Assembly (NCBI GenBank): GCA_024691045.1
Contig: JAILOC010000029.1
Location: 1-11,276 of the forward strand
DNA from: Lachnospiraceae bacterium
GTDB lineage: Bacteria; Bacillota_A; Clostridia; Lachnospirales; Lachnospiraceae
Reading direction: 5' to 3'
Length of the DNA: 11,276 bases
Made by a program: the position numbers and the translations under genes. Below, in pieces: positions 1 through 6,501 of the stretch (its first letter is position 1; every line of letters starts with the position of its first letter). The notes beneath the pieces were generated by a model. That model had not been told where the DNA came from and ran no database searches. It saw only the letters and a list, made by a program, of their open reading frames with translations.

Positions 1-1
1 C

Positions 2-1057
2 GAGACAGATTACGACAAGTATGATGAAGCATTCGAGGAGTGCTTCGGCAAGATCAAGAGCGATCCCGAAATTGGCAAGGAAATGCTGCGCTGGCTTGAT
101 AAATCGGATATGATGCAGCTTGCCGAGATGGAAGCCAAGGACCATCTGAACAAGATGGAGGGTGAAGGCATCATCATAGACAAAGAGGATGTCGAGCAGA
201 AGTTCAAACAGAGGCTCAAGGATCAGGATTCCGAGCATAACGGCGGATCCTTCTGGATAGGAACGATGGGTAAGACGTCCTTCGGTAATACAGGCGGCAA
301 TATCGGAGGCGTAAGAGTCGGAGGCGCCACCGGATATCAGTCCGCATTTGCGGTAATTGGTGCCAAGAAGTACCGTGATTTCCGTGATGACAGGGTTATG
401 ACCAACAGGCAGTTTCAGCTTGCTTTCAGAAGGCTCAGGCAGTTTTCGTCGAGACTCGATACGCCTGAAAGGGAGCTCGATATAGATAAGACCGTTGATG
501 AGACCTGTAATCAGGGCGGAGTTCTTAAGATAGAGATGAGAAAGCCCCGGAAGAATTCGGTCAAGCTCCTTCTTCTCATGGATTCGGGCGGTACCATGAT
601 CCCTTATTCCGAGCTTTTGAACGATCTATTCCAGGCCGTAAATAAAAGTAACCACTACAAGGAAGTAAAATGTTATTATTTTCATAACTGCATTTACTCT
701 CATTTATATAAGACACCGGAATGCGAAAACGGTGACTGGGTTGAAACAAAATGGCTTTTCCGCAACACGGATTCCGATTATAAGGTTATAATAGTCGGGG
801 ACGCCGCAATGGCACCCGAAGAGCTTTATTCGGACACCGGAAACTACCGCGGCCCGAATGACGGCCTCAGCGGTGAGGAATGGCTTAAGTCATTAAAGAG
901 ACATTATAAAAAGGTTGTCTGGCTCAATCCCAAGATGGCGCCCGGAAATGCTCCGTGGAGAGAAGTCGAGACAGCCGTAAAGCAGATGTTCCCTATGTAT
1001 AAATTATCCGTGAAAGGCCTTGATCAGGCGATGACCAAGCTCATGGAAACAAGATAA
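2..1057 (+). CDS. CoxE-like von Willebrand factor A (VWA) domain protein, 5'-truncated by window edge
   Basis: The reading frame is open from base 2, so the first in-window ATG (83) is internal and the true start lies upstream; 351 codons are visible. The middle part has the glycine-rich stretch and the FRD-type segment seen in CoxE-like VWA proteins, followed by a Rossmann-like VWA domain. Its metal-site motif is LLLLMDSGGTM (Asp codon at 581): the usual DxSxS is D-x-G-x-T, as in the DVGGS variant common in this family. A later strand VIIVGDAAMAPEELY carries the second acidic residue (Asp codon at 800). In this family the VWA protein normally works with a MoxR-type AAA+ ATPase, which may lie just upstream outside the window; that is inference. 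Substrate or partner is unknown. It ends 23 bases before tyrS and is probably cotranscribed with it. Confidence 0.85.
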   Translation, partial: ETDYDKYDEAFEECFGKIKSDPEIGKEMLRWLDKSDMMQLAEMEAKDHLNKMEGEGIIIDKEDVEQKFKQRLKDQDSEHNGGSFWIGTMGKTSFGNTGGNIGGVRVGGATGYQSAFAVIGAKKYRDFRDDRVMTNRQFQLAFRRLRQFSSRLDTPERELDIDKTVDETCNQGGVLKIEMRKPRKNSVKLLLLMDSGGTMIPYSELLNDLFQAVNKSNHYKEVKCYYFHNCIYSHLYKTPECENGDWVETKWLFRNTDSDYKVIIVGDAAMAPEELYSDTGNYRGPNDGLSGEEWLKSLKRHYKKVVWLNPKMAPGNAPWREVETAVKQMFPMYKLSVKGLDQAMTKLMETR

Positions 1058-1080
1058 ATTATTAAAAGGAGATTTTTAAG

Positions 1081-2304
1081 ATGGGTATTTTTGAAGAGCT
1101 GCAGCAGAGACAGCTTCTTGCACAGCTTACTGACGAAAATGAGATAAGGGAGCTTGTCAACAACGGCAAAGCAACCTTCTATATAGGCTTCGATCCTACC
1201 GCAGATTCGCTTCATGTAGGTCACTTCATGGCTCTTTGCCTTATGAAGAGACTTCAGCAGGCAGGCAATAAGCCTATCGCACTTGTAGGAGGCGGTACCG
1301 GAATGATCGGAGATCCCACCGGTAAGAGCGATATGCGTACGATGATGACCAAAGAGACAATCAATCACAATGTCGAGTGCTTTAAGAAGCAGATGTCCAG
1401 ATTTATCGAATTCGGCGAAGGAAAGGCAATGCTCGTAAACAATGCAGACTGGCTTCTTGACCTTAACTATGTCGAGTTCATAAGGGACATCGGTCCTCAT
1501 TTCAGTGTTAACAACATGCTCAGGGCTGAGTGCTACAAGCAGCGTATGGAAAAGGGACTTACCTTCCTTGAGTTCAACTACATGCTGATGCAGTCATACG
1601 ATTTCCTTGAGCTCTACAAGAGATACGGCTGTAACATGCAGTTCGGCGGAGACGACCAGTGGAGCAACATGCTCGGCGGTACCGAACTTATCAGAAAGAA
1701 GCTCGGCAAGGATGCATATGCAATGACCATAACCCTTCTTCTCAATTCCGAAGGAAAGAAGATGGGTAAGACCGCAAAGGGTGCCGTATGGCTTGATGCC
1801 GATAAGACCACTCCTTACGAGTTCTACCAGTACTGGAGAAATGTCGACGATGCCGATGTCTTCAAGTGCCTCAGAATGCTCACATTCCTTCCTCTCGAGC
1901 AGATCGAGGAGATGTGCAAGTGGGAAGATTCCAAGATAAATGATGCGAAGAAGATCCTTGCTCATGAGCTCACTGAGCTTGTTCACGGTAAGGAAGAAGC
2001 AGACAAGGCTGAGGCAGGTGCAAACGCACTTTTTGGAGGCGGTGACCTTACAGGTGCCGATATTCCCACCGTTCAGATCGAAGAGGGAGATTACAGAGAC
2101 GGCAAGATCGATATTCTCGGTATCCTTGTAAAAGCAGGTCTCTGTCCCACAAGAAACGAAGCACGCCGTGCCGTTGAGCAGGGCGGTGTAACCGTTGATG
2201 ATGAAAAAGTAACCGATGTCAAAACACTGTATTCCGCAGAAGACCTTAAGGACGGAAAGCTTGTCAGACGCGGAAAGAAAGCATTCAAAAAGGTGATCTC
2301 ATGA
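1081..2304 (+). CDS. tyrS: Tyrosyl-tRNA synthetase (TyrRS)
   Basis: This cytoplasmic enzyme charges tRNA-Tyr with tyrosine at the expense of ATP. The 407-residue length is normal for bacterial TyrRS. It is a class I synthetase: the HIGH motif is HVGH at residues 45-48, preceded by GFDPTADSL, and the KMSKS loop is KMGKT at 227-231. The tyrosine-site segment QFGGDDQWSN (187-196) replaces the common GGSDQWGN, a variant I associate with clostridial TyrRS. A C-terminal S4 RNA-binding domain spans about 341-390. The ATG has AAGGAG (1066-1071) nine bases upstream. Only 23 bases separate it from the VWA gene, so there is no room for the T-box leader that controls many Firmicute tyrS genes. Its stop overlaps the next start by four bases (ATGA). 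Confidence 0.98.
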   Translation: MGIFEELQQRQLLAQLTDENEIRELVNNGKATFYIGFDPTADSLHVGHFMALCLMKRLQQAGNKPIALVGGGTGMIGDPTGKSDMRTMMTKETINHNVECFKKQMSRFIEFGEGKAMLVNNADWLLDLNYVEFIRDIGPHFSVNNMLRAECYKQRMEKGLTFLEFNYMLMQSYDFLELYKRYGCNMQFGGDDQWSNMLGGTELIRKKLGKDAYAMTITLLLNSEGKKMGKTAKGAVWLDADKTTPYEFYQYWRNVDDADVFKCLRMLTFLPLEQIEEMCKWEDSKINDAKKILAHELTELVHGKEEADKAEAGANALFGGGDLTGADIPTVQIEEGDYRDGKIDILGILVKAGLCPTRNEARRAVEQGGVTVDDEKVTDVKTLYSAEDLKDGKLVRRGKKAFKKVIS

Positions 2305-3122
2305 GTGAAGCTTACGATAAACTGCAGACAGCATTAAAAGCCGTAAGAGAAAAGACTGATTTTGTTCCCGACATAGCACTCGTACTCGGATCCGGACTCG
2401 GAGCATATGCCGATTCCATTAAGACCGTATGTGAGATCCCTTATTCGGAACTTCCGGGCTTTCCCGTTTCCACCGTTCAGGGTCATTCGGGCAAGTTCAT
2501 CTTCGGTTATGACGGAGACAAGAAGATCGTGTGCATGAAGGGCAGGGTGCATATGTATGAAGGCTATGAACCTTCCGATGTCGTCATGCCCATCAGGCTT
2601 ATGTATCTGATGGGAGCGAAGATTCTCTTCCTTACTAATGCTGCCGGAGGTATTAACGAAAGCTTCCACCCCGGATGTCTGATGCTCATCGAGGATCAGA
2701 TATCATTCCTTGTAAGGAATCCCCTCATCGGTCCCAATGTTGAGGAACTCGGGACCAGGTTCCCCGATATGACCAGGATCTATGATAAGGATCTTTCTCA
2801 GATCATCATTGATAAAGCTGCTGAACAGAATTCCGAGCTTTTCAAGGGAGTATATGTCCAGCTCAGCGGACCTTCATATGAATCGCCTTCGGATGTAAAA
2901 GCGTTAAGACTTCTCGGAGGAAGTGCTGTCGGAATGAGCACCGCCATCGAAGCTATCGCTGCAAGACATGCCGGCATGAAGGTTTGCGGTATTTCCGTCA
3001 TTTCCAATATGGCTGCCGGGATTACCGGAGAAGAGCTTAACCATGAAGAGGTTCAGAAGGCTGCCGATTCGGTATCCAAGAGATTCGAAGAGCTAGTAAG
3101 AGCTTCTATTTCCGCATTCTGA
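2301..3122 (+). CDS. punA: Purine nucleoside phosphorylase, trimeric inosine/guanosine type
   Basis: The enzyme performs phosphorolysis of inosine, guanosine and their deoxy forms to free base and (deoxy)ribose-1-phosphate, in purine salvage. Its 273 residues fit the trimeric PNP-I family rather than the shorter hexameric DeoD type. Visible motifs are the phosphate-binding GSGLG (30-34), QGHSGKF with His62, GRVHMYEGY with Arg82 and His84, LTNAAGGIN, and SGPSYESPSD with Glu194, equivalent to the purine-binding Glu of human PNP. VGMSTAIEAIAARH and VISNMAAG follow; Asn236 matches the Asn that favours 6-oxopurines, so inosine/guanosine is more likely than adenosine. The start codon overlaps the tyrS stop (ATGA), which indicates translational coupling. 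Cytidine deaminase follows after 22 bases. The STAIEA segment differs from the commoner STVPEV, a minor change. Confidence 0.95.
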   Translation: MSEAYDKLQTALKAVREKTDFVPDIALVLGSGLGAYADSIKTVCEIPYSELPGFPVSTVQGHSGKFIFGYDGDKKIVCMKGRVHMYEGYEPSDVVMPIRLMYLMGAKILFLTNAAGGINESFHPGCLMLIEDQISFLVRNPLIGPNVEELGTRFPDMTRIYDKDLSQIIIDKAAEQNSELFKGVYVQLSGPSYESPSDVKALRLLGGSAVGMSTAIEAIAARHAGMKVCGISVISNMAAGITGEELNHEEVQKAADSVSKRFEELVRASISAF

Positions 3123-3144
3123 TCATATATATGAGGATAACCGC

Positions 3145-3567
3145 ATGAATGAAGAAGAGATCCAGAATCTGATACTTAACGCATTCGAAGGAAGGACCAA
3201 ATCATATTGTCCTTATTCGGGATATGCGGTAGGAGCAGCAATACTTACTTCCTCAGGCGAAATATTCAGAGGATGCAATGTCGAGAATTCCTCCTACGGT
3301 GCAACCATATGTGCGGAAAGATGTGCGGCTCTAAAGGCTGTAAGCGAAGGCGACAAAGAGTTCAAGGCTGTTGCTATCGTCGGCGGCCTTAAAAATGCTG
3401 CTAAGCTTGTCGATTATGCATATCCCTGCGGTATCTGCAGGCAGTTCTTATCGGAATTCGGCGGCAGCGATATGACTGTCATAGTTGCCAGAAGCATCGA
3501 TGATAAGAAGGTTTACAAACTTTCGGAGCTTTTACCGGAGGCTTTTACTTCGGATTCGATCAAATAG
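3145..3567 (+). CDS. cdd: Cytidine deaminase, tetrameric type
   Basis: It converts cytidine and deoxycytidine to uridine and deoxyuridine in pyrimidine salvage. The 140-residue length is that of the small homotetrameric class. The zinc site is complete: Cys56 and catalytic Glu58 in the CAERCA motif, and Cys95 and Cys98 in PCGICRQ. The substrate segment GCNVENSSYG (43-52) and the N-terminal YCPYSGYAVGAA are typical. The start is supported by GAGGA at 3133-3137, seven bases before the ATG. It sits between PNP and a nucleoside-type amidohydrolase, so the three probably act together on nucleosides. Confidence 0.97.
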   Translation: MNEEEIQNLILNAFEGRTKSYCPYSGYAVGAAILTSSGEIFRGCNVENSSYGATICAERCAALKAVSEGDKEFKAVAIVGGLKNAAKLVDYAYPCGICRQFLSEFGGSDMTVIVARSIDDKKVYKLSELLPEAFTSDSIK

Positions 3568-3618
3568 AATTTTGGGTTACTCAGAGTTTCTGCGCAGGGT
3601 CATAGAGGTTTTTCGCAT

Positions 3619-4902
3619 ATGAATATACGTCTGTACAATGCACGAATACTAGATCTTGATGATTCTCATTCGGTGAGATGCGGTGAAGTGCGTGTATGTG
3701 ACGGCAGTATCGCGGAAGTGATCTTTGAAGGAGATCAAAAGCCCGAGGACAGGATATTCGACAGGGAGATAGATTGTAAGGGTAATCTGCTGATGAGGGG
3801 CTTCAACGATGCCCATACCCATTCGGCAATGACCTTCCTAAGGTCTCTTGCGGATGATAAACCCACTCCCAAATGGCTTGAAGAGGATATCTTTCCCAAT
3901 GAAGCAAAGCTTACCGATGACGATATAGCCGATTTCCAAAGGCTTGCGATCATGGAATATGTATCCGGCGGGATCGTATCCGCAATGGATATGTATTTAA
4001 GGCCCGATGTGACAGCGGAGGTTTTTGCTTCCGCCGGCATGAGAGCAGTGATCGTTTCCGGACTCAATGACTTCACCTCATCCCTTTCCGAACTCGAAGA
4101 TCAGTATGAAAGACTTAATTCATACAGTCCCCTTATTTCTTTTAAAGCAGGAATCCACGCCGAATATACAACCTCTAAGGACAAGCTTGAAAAGCTTTCT
4201 GATTTTATTCACTTGAAGAAGACCGGTGTATACTGTCACGCCTCCGAAACGGAAAGTGAGGTATCGGGCTGCATCGAAAGATACGGACTTCCCCCGGTCA
4301 GGTTCCTTGATTCGCTTGGGCTTTTTGATTATGGCGGCGGAATATATCACGGAGTTCATGTGACCGATGAGGAAATTGATATCCTTAAGGAAAAGGAAAT
4401 CTGTACGGTGATCAATTCCGCATCCAACTGTAAGCTTGCAAGCGGAATTGTTCCGCTAAGGAAGCTTTATGACAGAGGAGTTAAGCTTGCCATCGGAACG
4501 GATGGACCCGCCAGCAACAACAGCCTTGATATGTTCAGGGAGATGTACCTTACGAGCGTACTTTGCAAAATAAGGGAAAAAGATGCCGCATGTATCGACG
4601 CATCTGTTATACTTGATTTGGCAGTCAGAGGCGGTGCCGAATGTATGGGTCTTGAGGATTCGGGACTTATAAAGGCCGGATGTCCTGCGGATATCATAAT
4701 GATCGATATGACAAGGCCCAATATGCAGCCGGTCAACAATATCGTCAAAAACCTTGTTTATTCGGGACAGACAGCAAATATAAAAATGACAATGGTTTCC
4801 GGACGGATATTGTATTACAATGGAGAATATGATCTGGGATTTGATCCCAAAGAGATAATGGCAAGATGTGGGGAGAGAACTGACAAGATAGTATCCGGCT
4901 GA
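3619..4902 (+). CDS. Amidohydrolase, methylthioadenosine/S-adenosylhomocysteine deaminase-like (chlorohydrolase family)
   Basis: A 427-residue metal-dependent hydrolase of the MtaD/SsnA/TrzN branch. The barrel's ligands are visible: HTH with His66 and His68, GIHAEY with His180 (likely substrate contact), HASET with His207 and Glu210, GIYHGVH (His244, His247) and the metal Asp295 in GTDGPASNN. After HTH comes SAMTFLRSLADD, then WLEEDIFPNEAKL, which matches the MtaD pattern. Differences from typical MtaD are RGFNDAHTH where PGFxNxHTH is usual, and INSASNCKLASG where HNPxSN is usual. The substrate is therefore uncertain: adenosine, SAH, methylthioadenosine or another aminated purine derivative. 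The neighbours, PNP and Cdd, favour a nucleoside or base. It starts 51 bases after cdd, with AGAGG at 3604-3608 as a modest ribosome binding site, and appears to be the last gene of the operon. Confidence 0.85.
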   Translation: MNIRLYNARILDLDDSHSVRCGEVRVCDGSIAEVIFEGDQKPEDRIFDREIDCKGNLLMRGFNDAHTHSAMTFLRSLADDKPTPKWLEEDIFPNEAKLTDDDIADFQRLAIMEYVSGGIVSAMDMYLRPDVTAEVFASAGMRAVIVSGLNDFTSSLSELEDQYERLNSYSPLISFKAGIHAEYTTSKDKLEKLSDFIHLKKTGVYCHASETESEVSGCIERYGLPPVRFLDSLGLFDYGGGIYHGVHVTDEEIDILKEKEICTVINSASNCKLASGIVPLRKLYDRGVKLAIGTDGPASNNSLDMFREMYLTSVLCKIREKDAACIDASVILDLAVRGGAECMGLEDSGLIKAGCPADIIMIDMTRPNMQPVNNIVKNLVYSGQTANIKMTMVSGRILYYNGEYDLGFDPKEIMARCGERTDKIVSG

Positions 4903-4905
4903 GGT

Positions 4906-4932
4906 AGAAGACGGAAATTATTTCTGTTCTCT
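4906..4932 (+). terminator. Possible weak hairpin terminator after the salvage operon
   Basis: An inverted repeat pairs 4906-4917 with 4921-4932 around a TTA loop, with one A-C mismatch and two G-T pairs. It begins four bases after the amidohydrolase stop. No U-run follows directly (the next bases are ATAAAAG), so it is a poor intrinsic terminator and may only be a 3'-end stabilising hairpin. Confidence 0.3.
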
Positions 4933-4976
4933 ATAAAAGTATTTTATTTAGTAACATTATCTGTTATTTCATTTTG

Positions 4977-5001
4977 TTGACGGTTAACAACCTGGTATAT
5001 G
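4977..5001 (+). promoter_or_regulatory. Candidate promoter for the purine permease
   Basis: TTGACG at 4977-4982 is a good -35 match. The -10 is unclear: TGGTATATG (4993-5001) looks like an extended -10 but is only 13 bases from TTGACG, while TTATAC (5005-5010) is 22 bases away. A promoter is expected in this 178-base gap because the permease looks like a separate unit, but the exact boxes are a guess. Confidence 0.35.
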
Positions 5002-5007
5002 TTGTTA
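4985..5007. repeat. Inverted repeat TAACAAC-N9-GTTGTTA in the permease leader
   Basis: A perfect 7-base inverted repeat (4985-4991 and 5001-5007) directly follows the candidate -35 element and spans the region where the -10 should be. Its position suits an operator for a dimeric repressor, or an RNA hairpin if transcription starts upstream. No known purine regulator site was recognised in it. Confidence 0.5.
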
Positions 5008-5048
5008 TACGCCGGCAAAACAGAAATACCTTATGATGTTCACTGCAA

Positions 5049-5076
5049 AATTCTCATAAAATGAGAAAGGAGAATT
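5049..5076 (+). promoter_or_regulatory. Two mutually exclusive hairpins around the permease ribosome binding site
   Basis: AATTCTCAT (5049-5057) can pair in two ways. TTCTCAT (5051-5057) is perfectly complementary to ATGAGAA (5061-5067), a 7-pair stem with a 3-base loop ending just before the GGAG. Alternatively AATTCTC (5049-5055) is perfectly complementary to GAGAATT (5070-5076), which includes part of the Shine-Dalgarno AAGGAG (5067-5072). The first form leaves most of GGAG free and the second covers part of it. Pairing is seen in the sequence; a regulatory role is inference. Confidence 0.4.
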
Positions 5077-5080
5077 AAAA

Positions 5081-6445
5081 ATGCTTGAAAAATTTTTTAA
5101 ACTGAAGGAGAACGGCACCGATGTCAAGACAGAGATCATTGCCGGTGTTACAACCTTCATGGCCATGGCTTACATCCTGGCTGTCAATCCCGACATTCTT
5201 TCTGCTTCGGGAATGCCCAAAGATGCTATTCTCATAGCCACAGCTCTCGCCGCATTCATCGGAACCATGTGCATGGGTCTGATGGCAAATTATCCCTTCG
5301 CTCTTGCTCCCGGACTCGGACTTAATGCTTACTTTGCATATACGGTTTGTCTCGGAATGGGATATTCATGGCAGTTTGCTCTCTTTGCAGTATTTGTTGA
5401 AGGCCTTATCTTCATCGTTCTTTCGGTTACTCCCGTAAGAGAAGCTATCTTCAATGCGATCCCTCTTCAGCTTAAGAAGGGTGTTTCCGTAGGTATCGGT
5501 CTCTTTGTCGCATTTATCGGTCTTCAGAACGGTAAGATCGTTGTTGACGACGGAGCTACTCTTGTTACTCTTGTTTCCTTCAAGGAGCAGTTCACTACCA
5601 TAGGTATCTGGGCACTCCTTACCATTATAGGTATCTTCATTATCGCCATTCTTCACATCAAAAAGATCAAGGGTGCCATCCTTATCGGTATCTTTGCAAC
5701 CTGGATCCTCGGAATCATCTGCGAACTTATCGGAATCTATGTTCCAAACGCAGAAGCAGGATTCTATTCCGCAATTCCTTCCAATTTTGCATCATTTTCA
5801 TTTGCATCTATCGGAACCACCTTCGGTGCCTGCTTCTCCGGAGCTGCTTTTGAGAATTTCAGCGTTCTTAATTTTCTTGTTATTATGTTCGCTTTCCTTT
5901 TCGTTGATGTGTTCGATACACTCGGAACACTCATCGGATGTGCAGACAAGGCTGACATGCTTGACAAAGAAGGCAAGCTTCCCCGTATCCGTCCCGCACT
6001 TCTTGCAGACGCTATTGCTACCAGCGCTGGTGCCGTTCTCGGAACTTCAACCACAACCACCTTCGTTGAGTCTTCCGCAGGTGTTTCCGCAGGCGGACGT
6101 TCCGGACTTTCATCAGTTGTAACAGGATTTCTTTTCCTTGTATCACTTATACTTTCGCCCCTTTTCATATCGATCCCCGGATTCGCAACCGCTCCCGCGC
6201 TTGTATTTGTCGGATTCCTTATGATGAGTGCTATTTCCGGTATTGATCTCAAGGATCCCACCGAGGCTATTCCCGCATTCCTTTCATTCCTTGTAATGCC
6301 TCTTGTTTACAGCATTTCCGACGGTATCTGCATCGGCGTTATCGCTTATGTGCTTATCAATCTCTGCACCGGAAACTACAAGAAGATCAAGCCTCTTATG
6401 TACATCCTTGCAGTACTCTTTATCCTTAAATATATCCTGCTCTGA
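5081..6445 (+). CDS. pbuG: NCS2 family purine permease (AzgA/PbuG type; hypoxanthine/guanine or adenine)
   Basis: A 454-residue integral membrane protein, hydrophobic throughout, with the roughly 12-14 helices expected for the AzgA-like branch of NCS2 transporters; these import purine bases by proton symport. Family marks are TEIIAGVTTFMAMAYILAVNP near the N-terminus (quoted in part: VTTFMAMAYILAVNP), APGLGLNAYF at 76-85, VREAIFNAIP, VDVFDTLGTLIG with Asp276 and Asp279, and GTSTTTTFVESSAG from 321 with Glu330. The symbol is the Firmicute family name; exact base preference cannot be read from sequence. The ATG has AAGGAG (5067-5072) eight bases upstream. The gene stands alone between a 178-base leader and a strong terminator, but its job fits the PNP-Cdd-amidohydrolase cluster upstream. 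Confidence 0.92.
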   Translation: MLEKFFKLKENGTDVKTEIIAGVTTFMAMAYILAVNPDILSASGMPKDAILIATALAAFIGTMCMGLMANYPFALAPGLGLNAYFAYTVCLGMGYSWQFALFAVFVEGLIFIVLSVTPVREAIFNAIPLQLKKGVSVGIGLFVAFIGLQNGKIVVDDGATLVTLVSFKEQFTTIGIWALLTIIGIFIIAILHIKKIKGAILIGIFATWILGIICELIGIYVPNAEAGFYSAIPSNFASFSFASIGTTFGACFSGAAFENFSVLNFLVIMFAFLFVDVFDTLGTLIGCADKADMLDKEGKLPRIRPALLADAIATSAGAVLGTSTTTTFVESSAGVSAGGRSGLSSVVTGFLFLVSLILSPLFISIPGFATAPALVFVGFLMMSAISGIDLKDPTEAIPAFLSFLVMPLVYSISDGICIGVIAYVLINLCTGNYKKIKPLMYILAVLFILKYILL

Positions 6446-6455
6446 TATGTTGTTT

Positions 6456-6489
6456 TCCCTGCCGGAATTTTTTCCGGCAGGGATTTTTT
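6456..6489 (+). terminator. Strong intrinsic terminator after the permease gene
   Basis: A perfect 12-pair stem (6456-6467 with 6472-6483), GC-rich in the middle (CCCTGCCGG), closes a TTTT loop and is followed by TTTTTT (6484-6489). It begins ten bases after the permease stop and ends 12 bases before the MutS-like start codon. Confidence 0.93.
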
Positions 6490-6501
6490 GCATTTTAAAT
6501 T

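Noticed and set aside
1024..1500. 158-codon open frame on the - strand across the VWA/tyrS junction
   Set aside because: It is antisense to the conserved HIGH region of tyrS and has no family resemblance or start signals.
3568..3618. Regulatory element between cdd and the amidohydrolase gene
   Set aside because: The 51-base gap has only a modest ribosome binding site and no convincing hairpin or promoter.
4903..5080. Purine riboswitch upstream of the NCS2 permease
   Set aside because: I looked for the conserved three-way-junction core and kissing-loop segments of the purine aptamer and did not find them.
5764..6261. 165-codon open frame on the - strand inside the permease gene
   Set aside because: It is antisense to strongly conserved permease motifs, has low-complexity composition and no ribosome binding site; it is a shadow of codon bias.
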